A DNA stretch of 64,000 nt from Streptomyces sp. SM11 (GTDB taxonomy: Bacteria > Actinomycetota > Actinomycetes > Streptomycetales > Streptomycetaceae). Below, one piece after another: positions 27,571 through 36,227 of this stretch (position 1 is the stretch's first letter; the number at the start of each line of letters is the position of its first letter). The translations under genes and the position numbers were made by a program. Location of the stretch: NCBI RefSeq assembly GCF_002910905.1, contig NZ_NEUE01000118.1, forward strand, positions 1 to 64,000, given 5' to 3'. The notes beneath the pieces are model-generated. The model did not search any database, was not told the DNA's origin, and saw only the letters and a program-made list of their open reading frames with translations.

Positions 27571-28425
27571 CTAGCCTCTCCGGCCCACCGACCCCACGAG
27601 GTGCACGCGCCCGTCGGCGCTCCGCAGTGCGAAGGCGTTCCCGGGGGCGTCGGCCGCGTACGTCACGGTGGCGGGCAGCAGGACGGGAGCCCTGAACTCG
27701 GCTCGTACGGAACGTATTCCGGCTGGATCGCCGGCCTCGGCGAGGCACCGGGCGACCGTCCACATGCCGTGCGCTATGGCCCGGGGGAAGCCGAACGGCC
27801 GGGCGGTCAGCGGGTGCAGGTGGATCGGGTTGCGGTCGCCTGAGACGGCTCCGTACCGCCGCCCGAGATCCCCGGGCAGCCGCCATTCGGCGACGGTGGG
27901 CAGGCCCTCGGCAGTCGGGGCGGACGACCGTGAAGGCGCTGCCCGGTCCGCCGTCGCCGGGGTCGCCGTCGCCTGCCGGTGCCGGGACAGATAGCCGCTG
28001 CGCGACTCCCACACCAGCTCCCCGCCCACCCGCGCCTCGGTCGTCATCGTGACCTCGGTGCCCCGTCGGTGCGGGGCCAACTCGGTTGCGTACGAGGTTA
28101 GTTCGAGCGGCTCGGTGGGCTGCACGGCCCGGTGCGGGGCGATCTCGATCCAGGTGTGGACGAGCCCGAGCACCGGCAGTGGGAACGTGCGGCCGGTCAT
28201 CAGCCGCATGGTGAGCGGGAAGGCCAGGACATGCGGGTACGTGAGGGGAAGCGGACCGGCCTCCGCGAATCCGCAGATCCTGCCGTACGCGGCGAGGGGG
28301 CCGGGCGCCACGGGCCCGGACGGACGGGTGAGGCGGCCCGGGGGCAGTGTGGCGTCCGGTCGCCCGGCCCGCTTGAACGGTGCGGAGAGGGCCCCGCGCA
28401 CGAGCGAGGCGCCGAGTGAGGTCAT
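27571..28425 (-). CDS. MaoC-type dehydratase (HtdX-like)
   Basis: 284 residues from ATG 28425. The C-terminal hot-dog domain has the hydratase motif YGAVSGDRNPIHLHPLTAR (about 198-216, catalytic Asp and His) and GFPRAIAHGMWTVARCLAE. The N-terminal half is a second, degenerate hot-dog domain. Such enzymes act on 3-hydroxyacyl thioesters in fatty-acid synthesis or breakdown. It follows the long fabG by 5 bases on the minus strand, so the pair is an operon like mycobacterial fabG4-htdX. Confidence 0.87.
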   Translation of the reverse strand: MTSLGASLVRGALSAPFKRAGRPDATLPPGRLTRPSGPVAPGPLAAYGRICGFAEAGPLPLTYPHVLAFPLTMRLMTGRTFPLPVLGLVHTWIEIAPHRAVQPTEPLELTSYATELAPHRRGTEVTMTTEARVGGELVWESRSGYLSRHRQATATPATADRAAPSRSSAPTAEGLPTVAEWRLPGDLGRRYGAVSGDRNPIHLHPLTARPFGFPRAIAHGMWTVARCLAEAGDPAGIRSVRAEFRAPVLLPATVTYAADAPGNAFALRSADGRVHLVGSVGRRG

Positions 28426-28430
28426 CGGTC

Positions 28431-29753
28431 TCACGCCCCCAGCAGGCTCTGGCCGCACACGCGCAGCACCTGACCGTTGACGGCGCCGGAGTCGGGCCCC
28501 GCGAACCAGGCGACGGCCTCGGCGACGTCGACCGGAAGGCCGCCCTGGGAAAGGGAGTTCATCCGGCGGCCCGCCTCGCGGATGAGGAACGGCACGGCGG
28601 CGGTCATCTTCGTCTCGATGAACCCGGGTGCCACCGCGTTGACCGTGACCCCGTGTACGGCGGCGGCGCGCGGGCCGAGCGAGCGGACGAGGCCGATGAC
28701 GCCCGCCTTGCTGGCCGCGTAGTTGGTCTGGCCGTCGTTGCCCGCGATGCCCGCGATGGAGGCGGTGGCGACGATCCGGCCGCCCCGGTTGAGGGCGCCC
28801 GACGTCAGGAGCTCGTCGGTGGTGCGGAGCACGCTGTCCAGGTTGACCTCGATGACCTGGGCCCAGCGGTCGGCCGGCATGTTGGCGAGGCGGCGGTCGC
28901 GGGTGATGCCCGCGTTGTGGACGAGGACGTCGAGCCCGTCCGGTACGGCGGCGGCGATGCGGGCCGCGGCATCGGGTGCGGTGATGTCCAGCGGCAGTGC
29001 GGTGGCCCCGAGCCGGTCGGCGGTGCGCACCAGGTCGTCCTGGGCCCGGGGGACGTCCAGTGCGATCACGTGGGCCCCGTCGCGGGCCAGCACCGAGGCG
29101 ACGGACGCGCCGATGCCCCGGGCCGCTCCGGTGACCAGGGCGGTGCGGCCGGTGAGGGGGGCGTCCCGGTCGGTCACCGATCCGGGCGCGGCGGTGGTCA
29201 GCTCGATCACCTGGCCGCTGACGTACGCGGACCGGGGGGAGAGGAGGAAGCGGAGGGTGGACTCGGCGGCCGCCGGCGTTCCGCCGTCCGGGATCCGCAG
29301 GAGCTGCGCGGTGGCGCCGCGCCCGATCTCCTTGCCCAGCGACCGGACGAAACCCTCCAACGCCTGCTGGGCGGCGGCCTGATGGTGGTCCTCGGAGGAC
29401 GGCGGCGTGCCGAGGACGACGATCCGGCCACCGGGAGCCAGCGACCGTACGACGGGATGGAGGGCGGCGTGCACCTCGGCGAGGCCCCGGGCTGAGGTGA
29501 CCGCCGTGGCGTCCAGGACGATTCCGGCGGGCCGGGCGGCCTGCGCGTCGGCCGTCGGCCCGGTCGTGGCCAGCACCTTCGCCAGCTCGTCCCGGATCGC
29601 CGAGGCCCCGGCGGTCAGATGCAGCAGCGGCCCGTCCAGGCTCGGGGTCCGAAGGGTCCAGCGGCGCAGCGGGGCGGGCTGCGGCAGACCGAGCCGCCGG
29701 GTGAGGAAACGGCCGGGTGCTGTGCCGGTGAGGTGGAGATAGCGATCGGCCAT
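28431..29753 (-). CDS. fabG: 3-oxoacyl-[ACP] reductase, long FabG4-like form
   Basis: 440 residues, far longer than the usual 250, because an N-terminal flavodoxin-like domain (about 1-200) precedes the short-chain dehydrogenase domain. The latter shows TGAARGIGASVASVLARDG (NADP(H) site, about 213-231), NAG near 288, and the catalytic YAASKAG (Tyr about 347, Lys about 351). The layout matches high-molecular-weight FabG4 of mycobacteria. Its start is 28 bases from the tandem palindromes that lie between it and the thiolase gene. Confidence 0.9.
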   Translation of the reverse strand: MADRYLHLTGTAPGRFLTRRLGLPQPAPLRRWTLRTPSLDGPLLHLTAGASAIRDELAKVLATTGPTADAQAARPAGIVLDATAVTSARGLAEVHAALHPVVRSLAPGGRIVVLGTPPSSEDHHQAAAQQALEGFVRSLGKEIGRGATAQLLRIPDGGTPAAAESTLRFLLSPRSAYVSGQVIELTTAAPGSVTDRDAPLTGRTALVTGAARGIGASVASVLARDGAHVIALDVPRAQDDLVRTADRLGATALPLDITAPDAAARIAAAVPDGLDVLVHNAGITRDRRLANMPADRWAQVIEVNLDSVLRTTDELLTSGALNRGGRIVATASIAGIAGNDGQTNYAASKAGVIGLVRSLGPRAAAVHGVTVNAVAPGFIETKMTAAVPFLIREAGRRMNSLSQGGLPVDVAEAVAWFAGPDSGAVNGQVLRVCGQSLLGA

Positions 29754-29781
29754 TGTCCTGACTCCCTGCTCGGTCGTAGAT

Positions 29782-29811
29782 TTACTCTTGAGTAAGGTTA
29801 CTCAAGAGTCA
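29782..29811. promoter_or_regulatory. Tandem palindromic operators between fabG and thiolase genes
   Basis: TTACTC-TT-GAGTAA (29782-29795, perfect arms) followed two bases later by TTACTC-AA-GAGTCA (29798-29811, one mismatch). Centres are 16 bases apart. The site is close to both divergent starts, so one regulator could control both directions; the TetR at 26914-27555 is the nearest candidate. Confidence 0.75.
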
Positions 29812-29824
29812 GGAGCTGGTCGAG

Positions 29825-29866
29825 ATGAACAATCCCGGACCGACCGAGACGAGACGGTCACCGTGA
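29825..29866 (+). CDS. Possible 13-codon leader ORF before thiolase
   Basis: ATG 29825 has an ideal AGGAG 9 bases upstream, encodes MNNPGPTETRRSP and stops at TGA 29864-29866, overlapping the thiolase GTG as GTGA. The thiolase itself has a poor ribosome site, so this small frame may load ribosomes by translational coupling. It could also reflect a lost base that once joined it to the thiolase frame. Confidence 0.35.
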   Translation: MNNPGPTETRRSP

Positions 29867-31149
29867 CGACGCCCCGCCCGTTGATTCCTCTCGCCCTGCC
29901 GCAGCCGCGCCGCGTCGCGGTCGTCGGCGGCAGCCGCACTCCGTTCGCCCGCTCCGACGGCCCGTACGCGACCGCCTCCAACCAGGACCTGCTGACGGCC
30001 GCGCTGGACGGTCTGGTGGAGCGGTACGGCCTGGCCGGCGACCGGGTCGGGATGTTCGTCGCGGGCGCGGTCCTCAAGCACAGCCGGGACTTCAACCTGG
30101 CGAGGGAGACGGTCCTCGGCTCCGCGCTCGACCCGCGCACCCCGGCGTACGACATCCAGCAGGCGTGCGGCACGGGCCTCCAGGCGGTGATAGCCGCCGC
30201 GAACACCATCGCGCTCGGGGCCGCCGACTCGGCGATCGCGGGCGGCTCCGACACCACCAGCGACGCCCCGCTCGGCGTCAACGACGAACTGCGCCGCATC
30301 CTGCTCGCCGCCCGCCGGGCGAAGACGACGGGCGCCCGCCTGGGGGCCCTGGCCGCCGTCCGCCCCCGCCACCTCGTCCCGGACATCCCGCGCAACGCCG
30401 AGCCGCGCACCGGCCTGTCGATGGGCGAGCACGCCGCCGTCACCGCGCGCCGCTGGGCGGTGAGCCGCGAGGACCAGGACCTGCTGGCCGCCACGAGCCA
30501 CCAGCGCCTGGCCGCCGCGTACGAACGAGGCTTTCTCGACGACCTGGTGGTCCCCTCCCGGGGCCTGGAGCGCGACCAGAACCTGCGTCCGGGATCGACG
30601 GCCGCGAAACTGGCCGGGCTGAAGCCGGTGTTCGGGACGTCCGGCCCCGACCCCACCATGACGGCGGGCAATTCGACGCCACTGACGGACGGGGCGGCGA
30701 CGGTCCTGCTGGCGACGGAGGAGTGGGCGCGGGAGCGGGGCCTGGAGCCGCTCGCGTACCTCTCCCTGTACGAGACGGCGGCGGTGGACCACGTGGACGG
30801 CGACGACGGCCTGCTCATGGCCCCGGCGTACGCGGTGCCGCGCCTGCTGGAGCGGGCCGGTCTCGGCATCGAGGACTTCGACCTGTACGAGATCCACGAG
30901 GCGTTCGCCTCCCAGGTGCTGGCGACCCTCGCGGCCTGGGAGAAGCAGGGCCTGGCCCCGGTGGACCGGACCCGCCTGAACGTGGCCGGGTCCTCCCTGG
31001 CCACCGGCCACCCCTTCGCCGCGACGGGCGCCCGGATCGTGGCGACGCTGGCGAAGCTCCTGGCGGAACGGGAGGGCCCGGGACGCGGCCTGGTCTCGAT
31101 CTGCGCGGCGGGCGGCCAGGGGGTGACGGCGATCCTGGAACGCCCCTGA
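29863..31149 (+). CDS. Acetyl-CoA C-acyltransferase (thiolase), FadA2/FadI-like
   Basis: 428 residues. Degradative-type thiolase that exchanges CoA thioester bonds in beta-oxidation. The nucleophilic Cys is in QQACGTGLQAV near 97-107, and the catalytic His pair is in YEIHEAFASQVL and SSLATGHPFAATGARI. The second Cys is in SICAAGGQGVT near the C-terminus. I place the start at GTG 29863; a TTG further up lies inside the operator. It is divergent from fabG, as fadA2 is in mycobacteria. Confidence 0.92.
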   Translation: MTTPRPLIPLALPQPRRVAVVGGSRTPFARSDGPYATASNQDLLTAALDGLVERYGLAGDRVGMFVAGAVLKHSRDFNLARETVLGSALDPRTPAYDIQQACGTGLQAVIAAANTIALGAADSAIAGGSDTTSDAPLGVNDELRRILLAARRAKTTGARLGALAAVRPRHLVPDIPRNAEPRTGLSMGEHAAVTARRWAVSREDQDLLAATSHQRLAAAYERGFLDDLVVPSRGLERDQNLRPGSTAAKLAGLKPVFGTSGPDPTMTAGNSTPLTDGAATVLLATEEWARERGLEPLAYLSLYETAAVDHVDGDDGLLMAPAYAVPRLLERAGLGIEDFDLYEIHEAFASQVLATLAAWEKQGLAPVDRTRLNVAGSSLATGHPFAATGARIVATLAKLLAEREGPGRGLVSICAAGGQGVTAILERP

Positions 31150-31258
31150 CCCGCGTCCTTCTGTCGCCTCTTCCGCCTCTTCCGCCTCTTCTGCTTCTAC
31201 TGCCGGACGGACGACCCGGCGAACCGACCCGCCCGACCCCCGAACCGAGGAGCCGCAC

Positions 31259-33184
31259 GTGTCAACGCCCCCTTCATCCGCCACGACCGCCCCTGCCGCA
31301 TCGCCGCCCGTCCTGGTCGAACCGACGAAGAAGCGCGGCCCCGACGGCGGGGTCCGGGAGGTCTCCGTACCGAAGTTCGCGCCGACCGTGGAGCGCGGCT
31401 CGCTGGCCGAGATCCCGTTCGACAACGCCAGGGAGGCCCCGGGCGACGCCGTCCTCAGCCGCAAGGACGCCGAGGGCGTCTGGCAGGACGTGACGGCGGC
31501 CGAGTTCGCCGCCGAGGTACTGGCGGTCGCCAAGGGCCTGATGGCGGAGGGGCTGCGGGCGGGGGACCGGGTCGCGATCATGGCCCGGACGACGTACGAG
31601 TGGACGCTGCTGGACTTCGCGTCCTGGGCGGCAGGGCTGGTGACGGTCCCCATATACCCCACCTCCTCCGCCTTCCAGACCCGCTGGATCCTCCAGAACT
31701 CGGGCGCGGTGGCGTGCGCGGTGGAGACGAAGGAACAGGGCCGGCTGATCAGCCGGGAGCGCAAGCAGCTCGGCGACCTGGCGCATCTGTGGCAGTTCGA
31801 CACGGGGGCGATCGGCCAGCTCAAGTCCCTCGGCAAGGACATCCCGGACGCGGCGGTGGCCGCCCGCCGGGCCTCCCTGGAACCGGACACCCCCGCCACT
31901 CTGATCTACACCTCGGGCACCACGGGCCGCCCGAAGGGCTGTGTCCTGACCCACGGCAACTTCTTCGCCGAGGTCGACAACGCGATCGAGCTCCTCCACC
32001 CGGTCTTCAAGTCGGTCTCGAAGGACCCGGCCTCCACCCTGCTCTTCCTCCCCCTCTCGCATGTCTTCGGCCGCATGGTGGCGATCGGCTGCATGCGGGC
32101 GAGGGTCCGCCTGGGCCACGCCCCCTCCATCCGGACGGAGGACCTCCTCGCCGACCTGGCCGGCTTCCGCCCCACCTTCCTCCTGGCCATCCCGTACGTC
32201 CTGGAGAAGGTCTACAACACGGGCCGGGCGACGGCAGAGAAGATGGGCCGGGCCTCCTCGTTCGACCGTGCGGCCCGTATCGCCCAGCGCTACGGAAAGG
32301 CGGTCGAGGCCGCCGAACACGGCACCGGACCGGGCCCCGGTCTCGGCCTGCGCGCCGCCCGCGCCCTGTACGACCCGCTGGTCTACCGCCGTATCCGGGC
32401 GGCGCTCGGCGGGAGGGTCCGGTACGTGATCTGCGGCGGCTCCCCGCTGGGCCGCCGGCTCGCCGCGTTCTACGAGGGCGCGGGCATCGGCATCTTCGAG
32501 GGCTACGGCCTCACGGAGACCACCGCCGCCCACACGGTGACCCCGCCCCTCAAACCCCGCCTGGGCACCGTTGGCTGGCCGCTGCCCGGCACGTCGGTGC
32601 GCATCGCGGACGACGGCGAGGTGCTCCTGAAGGGCGGCCAGGTCTTCCGGGGGTACTGGGACGGCGAACGGGCGGAGGCGACCCCGGCGCTCCTGCCGGA
32701 CGACTGGTTCCCCACGGGCGACCTGGGCGCGCTGGACGAGGACGGTTATCTGGCGATCACGGGCCGCAAGAAGGACATCATCATCACGTCGGGCGGCAAG
32801 AACGTCACCCCGGCCCCGCTGGAGGACTGGCTGCGCGCCCACCCCCTGGTCAGTCAGTGCATGGTCGTCGGCGACAACCGCTCGTTCATCACCGCCCTGA
32901 TCACCCTGGAGCCGGACGGTCTGGAGCACTGGCGGCGGATGACCGGGAAACAGGACATCCCGATGCGGGACCTGGTCCACGACGAGGACCTGCTCACCTC
33001 GCTCCGGAAGGCGGTCGACGAGGCCAACCGCCTGGTCTCGCGGGCCGAGTCGATCCGTAAGTTCACGGTCCTGCCGGTCGACTTCACGGAGGAGAGCGGC
33101 CACCTGACGCCGTCGCTGAAGCTGAAGCGGGACGCGATCGCACGGGACTTCACGGGGGAGATCGAGGCGCTGTACCGGAAGTGA
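31259..33184 (+). CDS. Long-chain fatty-acid-CoA ligase (AMP-dependent, FadD15-like)
   Basis: 641 residues. Activates fatty acids to acyl-CoA through an acyl-AMP intermediate. The AMP-binding P-loop is YTSGTTGRPKGCVLTHGNF near 217-235, the adenine motif is YGLTETTAAHT near 412-422, and the hinge is TGDLGALDEDGYLAITGRKKDI near 484-505, where I show the key TGD and GRKK residues. It starts at GTG 31259 with GAGGAG 6 bases upstream. The 110-base gap after thiolase contains three CCGCCTCTT repeats. Function fits the adjacent beta-oxidation-type genes. Confidence 0.9.
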   Translation: MSTPPSSATTAPAASPPVLVEPTKKRGPDGGVREVSVPKFAPTVERGSLAEIPFDNAREAPGDAVLSRKDAEGVWQDVTAAEFAAEVLAVAKGLMAEGLRAGDRVAIMARTTYEWTLLDFASWAAGLVTVPIYPTSSAFQTRWILQNSGAVACAVETKEQGRLISRERKQLGDLAHLWQFDTGAIGQLKSLGKDIPDAAVAARRASLEPDTPATLIYTSGTTGRPKGCVLTHGNFFAEVDNAIELLHPVFKSVSKDPASTLLFLPLSHVFGRMVAIGCMRARVRLGHAPSIRTEDLLADLAGFRPTFLLAIPYVLEKVYNTGRATAEKMGRASSFDRAARIAQRYGKAVEAAEHGTGPGPGLGLRAARALYDPLVYRRIRAALGGRVRYVICGGSPLGRRLAAFYEGAGIGIFEGYGLTETTAAHTVTPPLKPRLGTVGWPLPGTSVRIADDGEVLLKGGQVFRGYWDGERAEATPALLPDDWFPTGDLGALDEDGYLAITGRKKDIIITSGGKNVTPAPLEDWLRAHPLVSQCMVVGDNRSFITALITLEPDGLEHWRRMTGKQDIPMRDLVHDEDLLTSLRKAVDEANRLVSRAESIRKFTVLPVDFTEESGHLTPSLKLKRDAIARDFTGEIEALYRK

Positions 33185-33232
33185 GGGGGCTCCGTCCCCG
33201 GTCGGCCGGTTCCCGATCGGCCGGGAACCGGG

Positions 33233-33841
33233 TCAGGCAGCCCGGAGCACGTCACAGGAGCAGTGGCGGAATTCCAGACCGAGTTCGCGGTCCACGGCCG
33301 CGCTCGAACGCGTGGCGGCGTCGGAGACCTTCTCCCAGGAGCCGTACTTCAGATAGAGCTGGTCCGCTGTCGGGCCGAGCGGGTTGCCGTACTTCTTCTG
33401 GTTGCGTGCCTCCAGTTCCGCGACCTGCTCCCGGGTCATGCCGGCGCGGACGACGTCCTTGGCGTCGTTGCGCATCTGGACCAGGGTGCGGGCGATGTCC
33501 TCCTCCGAGCGCCCTTCGGCGCGCATGGCGCACTCCGTGCGCTCCATGTCCTCAAGCAGGTCGTGATAGCGCATCCGCTGATCGCGGGCGACCTCGCGCT
33601 CCTGCGGCGTCTCGCTCCGGATCTGGCACACGACCGGTTCCGGACTGGTGCAGTCACCGTGGTCCGGGGCTGCCTGGGAGACGGGGGCGACGATGACCGA
33701 ACCGCAATCGGCGGACGATGCGCACGGGTGCGCCGTGTGCTCGGCGGCAGAGGCGGACTGAAGGGGAAGGAAGACGACTTGGGCGACCAGCAGCGTGGGA
33801 ACCACGCGGCGGGCCAGCGAACGCAGACGGTTCAGGGACAT
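33233..33841 (-). CDS. Secreted protein of unknown function
   Basis: 202 residues from ATG 33841, which places a signal peptide at the N-terminus (RRVVPTLLVAQVVFLPLQ with an ASA cleavage site near 31); ATG 33880 would add 13 residues and is less likely. The mature part has several cysteines (CASSADC near 38-44, CTS and CQI, and a final HCSC) and a long charged helix near 80-140. The pattern suggests a disulfide-bonded extracellular protein. Family not recognised. Confidence 0.6.
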   Translation of the reverse strand: MSLNRLRSLARRVVPTLLVAQVVFLPLQSASAAEHTAHPCASSADCGSVIVAPVSQAAPDHGDCTSPEPVVCQIRSETPQEREVARDQRMRYHDLLEDMERTECAMRAEGRSEEDIARTLVQMRNDAKDVVRAGMTREQVAELEARNQKKYGNPLGPTADQLYLKYGSWEKVSDAATRSSAAVDRELGLEFRHCSCDVLRAA

Positions 33842-33967
33842 GCGCTCATCGTTCGGCACACCACGACGAGACCGGAGCATGGCGAGGCCGGAACGCCCCT
33901 GCGGGCGGCCGACTCCACTCCGCCGGGTGAAGCCGGCCGCGGGCAGGCGCTGCGGCGGGTGCCCTTC

Positions 33968-34414
33968 TCACAGGTCGTCGGGCAGCAACCGGAACGCCTT
34001 GTGCCCGGTCAGTGGCCGGACCATACGGAAGTGGCGGTCGGAGGTGAAGACGACCTCGGTACCGTACGCGGCGGCCAGCGCGACGTTCATCGCGTCCGCC
34101 AGCCCGGTGCCTTTGCCGCCGTCAGCGTCCAGGTATCCCTCCGCGACGGCGATCGCCGCGCTCAGGTGTGGGCCGACTGCGGGGATCTCGAACCTGCGGG
34201 TGGCTGCGTTGCGTTCGATGAACCGTGCTGCCGTCAGGGCCTTGTCGGCCCCGGCCTTCGTGGTGATCAGGTAGTCCAGCTCGGCCAGGACGAACGGGGA
34301 GATGATCAGGTGGCTGATGGCGCCCAGCGCCTTCTTGTGCGCCTCGTGGCCGGTGAGTCTCGGGTCGAGGAGCCGGTAGAGGGCGTTGGTGCCGGCGACG
34401 GCGACCAGGCTCAC
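33968..34414 (-). CDS. PIN-domain VapC-like toxin, probably inactive
   Basis: 148 residues with the PIN ribonuclease fold. Three acidic metal ligands are visible: Glu 45 (VLAELDYL), Asp 107 (GLADAMNVAL) and Asp 126 (FTSDRHF). The first Asp, normally in a VVDTN/VVDTS motif, is replaced by Gly 8 (VAVAGTNALYRLL), so catalysis is doubtful. The GTG start overlaps the stop of the upstream antitoxin as GTGA. The arrangement is a standard type II toxin-antitoxin pair whose toxin may have been disarmed. Confidence 0.85.
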   Translation of the reverse strand: MSLVAVAGTNALYRLLDPRLTGHEAHKKALGAISHLIISPFVLAELDYLITTKAGADKALTAARFIERNAATRRFEIPAVGPHLSAAIAVAEGYLDADGGKGTGLADAMNVALAAAYGTEVVFTSDRHFRMVRPLTGHKAFRLLPDDL

Positions 34415-34653
34415 GATCCCATCCCCTGGAGCGTGTCTTCGATCTCCTCGTCGGTGAGATCAGGAAGGCTCAGGTCGGGGAGGTGTATGGCGCCCATGGG
34501 GTCGGTGGGGTAGGGAGGAACGTCATCGTCGGTGATGGGCACGACGCGCGCGACGGCGGTGCCGTTCTTGGTGACGGTGATGGTCTCGCCGCGTGCTGCC
34601 GCGGCGAGGATCTGTGAAGATCTCTGGTTGAACTCGCGGGCCGTGGTCTCCAT
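34411..34653 (-). CDS. Phd/YefM-type antitoxin
   Basis: 80 residues. The N-terminal DNA-binding half reads METTAREFNQRSSQILAAA and TITVTKNGTAVARVVPI, typical of Phd/YefM antitoxins. The acidic C-terminus (LPDLSLPDLTDEEIEDTL) should wrap the toxin. No ribosome site is present: the -10-like TAGTAT lies 10 bases before the ATG, so the mRNA is probably leaderless. It overlaps the toxin gene by 4 bases. Confidence 0.85.
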   Translation of the reverse strand: METTAREFNQRSSQILAAAARGETITVTKNGTAVARVVPITDDDVPPYPTDPMGAIHLPDLSLPDLTDEEIEDTLQGMGS

Positions 34654-34670
34654 GTACTACATGATACTAC
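34654..34670 (-). promoter_or_regulatory. Operator/promoter of the toxin-antitoxin pair
   Basis: Quasi-palindrome GTACTACATGATACTAC immediately upstream of the antitoxin ATG. It contains the minus-strand -10 TAGTAT, so antitoxin bound here would repress its own operon, the usual autoregulation of this class. Confidence 0.5.
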
Positions 34671-35168
34671 CTCTCCCGCCGGGGCAATGGTGACGCCCGC
34701 GACAACCGGTTGACGCCCATCTGGGGGCCTCGCTCCAGCCGTTCGCGCCCTTGGCGTCGTACGCATGCACGCCCTGGCCGTCTTCAAGGCGCTGGTGGCC
34801 CGGGTCGACGTGCCCTCCGGCGACGAGGAGCCTTCCGCCCGGCAGCTCGTCTCGGAAAGCTCGCCGTAGTCCTGATGAGTTCCGGGGAAAGCGCGGCTCG
34901 CCCGGACCCGGCCAGCGGGCCACTCCGGCAGGAAGAGGAGCCTCGGGTGTGAGCGGGTGGAGGAGCACCACGGATACGGGCTTTGAGCCGACCGAGTCGG
35001 TTCCCTCTCGGTACAGCAGCTTGGCGTCCTTGCTGAAAGTGATCACCGGCCCTCTGGCATCCGCTCTGGTCTCCCGGCCGTGATACGTCGCCATGGTGGC
35101 CGCGCGAGGTCCCGTGGCGCTCGCAGAATGGCTGGTCACGGGCGCAGGCTGTGCGGGACCCTGGGCGT
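34671..35168. other. Gene-poor stretch, probably remnants
   Basis: About 500 bases with no convincing gene. A plus-strand frame ends in MHALAVFKALVARVDVPS (34764 onward) and stops at 34869. A minus-strand frame reads GPVITFSKDAKLLYREGTD near 35000-35056. Both look protein-like over short lengths but neither has a recognised domain or ribosome site. They may be pieces of degraded genes. Confidence 0.35.
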
Positions 35169-35489
35169 ATGCCTCGACGCCTGATGTTCGTGCAGTTGAA
35201 GACCGGTTTCAACACCGACCGCGGGCCCTCGTGGATCGCGTGGGTGAACTTCTCGAAGACCTGGAGCACCGCGAACTTTCACGGCAGGACACTGCGCCGG
35301 GCCGGGGGGATGTTCGGGGCGAACTTCTACGACGTGCGGACCGACGAGGAGTTCTGGATCTCCGGGCCGAAGAGGGACCGCACCGACACCCGTTACGGCC
35401 CCGCCAGCCCGGAGATCGAGCCGGAAGCCGTCGGGACCTATCACGCGTTCCTGGAGGGCGCGCCCCTGCCGGGCCGGGAGAACGGCTAG
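35169..35489 (+). CDS. Conserved small protein of unknown function
   Basis: 106 residues from ATG 35169, preceded by GGGAC at suitable spacing. The sequence is soluble and aromatic-rich, with FVQLKTGFNTDRGPSWIAWV near 7-26 and FWISGPKRDRTDTRYGP near 62-78. I believe similar proteins are widespread in Streptomyces, but I cannot name a domain. It appears intact among fragments. Confidence 0.65.
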   Translation: MPRRLMFVQLKTGFNTDRGPSWIAWVNFSKTWSTANFHGRTLRRAGGMFGANFYDVRTDEEFWISGPKRDRTDTRYGPASPEIEPEAVGTYHAFLEGAPLPGRENG

Positions 35490-35599
35490 AGCGTGTTGCA
35501 GAAGGCTGTGGTGCGGTTATTTCTCCTGTATGGGTGGGGTATTGCGGGCTGAGACGGTGTGGGCGGAAACGTTCACCAGGCTGCGGAACCGTCTCCCTA

Positions 35600-35771
35600 T
35601 CACTTCGCACGCATCGACCGCCTTCGCGCCGTGCTCGCGGCCGGTGCCGGGCGGTGGTCGGACGTCGCCGCGACGGTCGGCTACTACGGGCAGCCCCACG
35701 TGACGGCCGAGTTCCGCCCCTTCATGGGCGTCCCGCCGGCCGTGTTCACCGTGGGCGGCGTCCCGCAGTAA
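35600..35771 (+). pseudogene. AraC-family regulator, C-terminal fragment
   Basis: The last 50 or so codons match the second helix-turn-helix of AraC-type activators: RLRAVLAAGAGRWSDVAA, then GYYGQPHVTAEFRPFMGVPP. The effector domain and first helix-turn-helix are absent. The frame upstream (35559-35599) is unrelated sequence. Considered a gene remnant. Confidence 0.6.
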
Positions 35772-35822
35772 CTCCTTGCACTGCCTGAGAGGGGGGATCG
35801 GCGTCTATGCAATGCTTGCCCC

Positions 35823-36077
35823 ATGGACATGGGGCGTGAATCGCGTTGGGAGAAGGACGCGCTGACCGTTGAGATCGTGTTCGCAGTGGTGAGCGGAGTC
35901 CTGCTCGGACTGCTGGTATTCGGCGCCGTGGTCCTCCCGGCGTTGGTGTGGGATCTACCTCAGCAGGCGAATTCTGCCCTGCGGATGGCCGGTGGAGCCG
36001 TAGGACTGATCTGCGCTGCTTGGAGAATGGTCCGCGTGGTATGGCGCCACGACGCATACCGTCGAGCCGGTCGATGA
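35823..36077 (+). CDS. Small two-helix membrane protein (DUF6332-like)
   Basis: 84 residues. A charged start (MDMGRESRWEKDALT) is followed by helices near 16-38 (VEIVFAVVSGVLLGLLVFGA) and 50-68 (ALRMAGGAVGLICAAWRM) and a basic tail. I think it belongs to a Streptomyces family of about 80 residues with ERDA-type starts (DUF6332), but this is from memory. ATG 35832 is an alternative start. Function unknown. Confidence 0.55.
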   Translation: MDMGRESRWEKDALTVEIVFAVVSGVLLGLLVFGAVVLPALVWDLPQQANSALRMAGGAVGLICAAWRMVRVVWRHDAYRRAGR

Positions 36078-36227
36078 ACAGCTCCGAGCCGAAGGGCTGA
36101 GGCGGCCGGCCCCACGGCCCACTGTGAAGTCTTGGGGCTCCGTACGTGCCGGGATGCGCGGAGGCCGCCCGTCGGCTGGTCCAGGCCGACGCACGACATC
36201 TTCGACTGCCGTAGGACGAAAAGCGGT

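Noticed and set aside
34657..35139. Minus-strand frame of 160 codons
   Set aside because: Part of it looks protein-like, but it overlaps the promoter of the antitoxin, has no ribosome site and matches no family that I know; mentioned only as remnant sequence.
35489..35560. Possible IS end (GAGCGTGTTGCAGAAGGC)
   Set aside because: It resembles the terminal sequence of some Streptomyces insertion sequences, but no partner inverted repeat or transposase is nearby.
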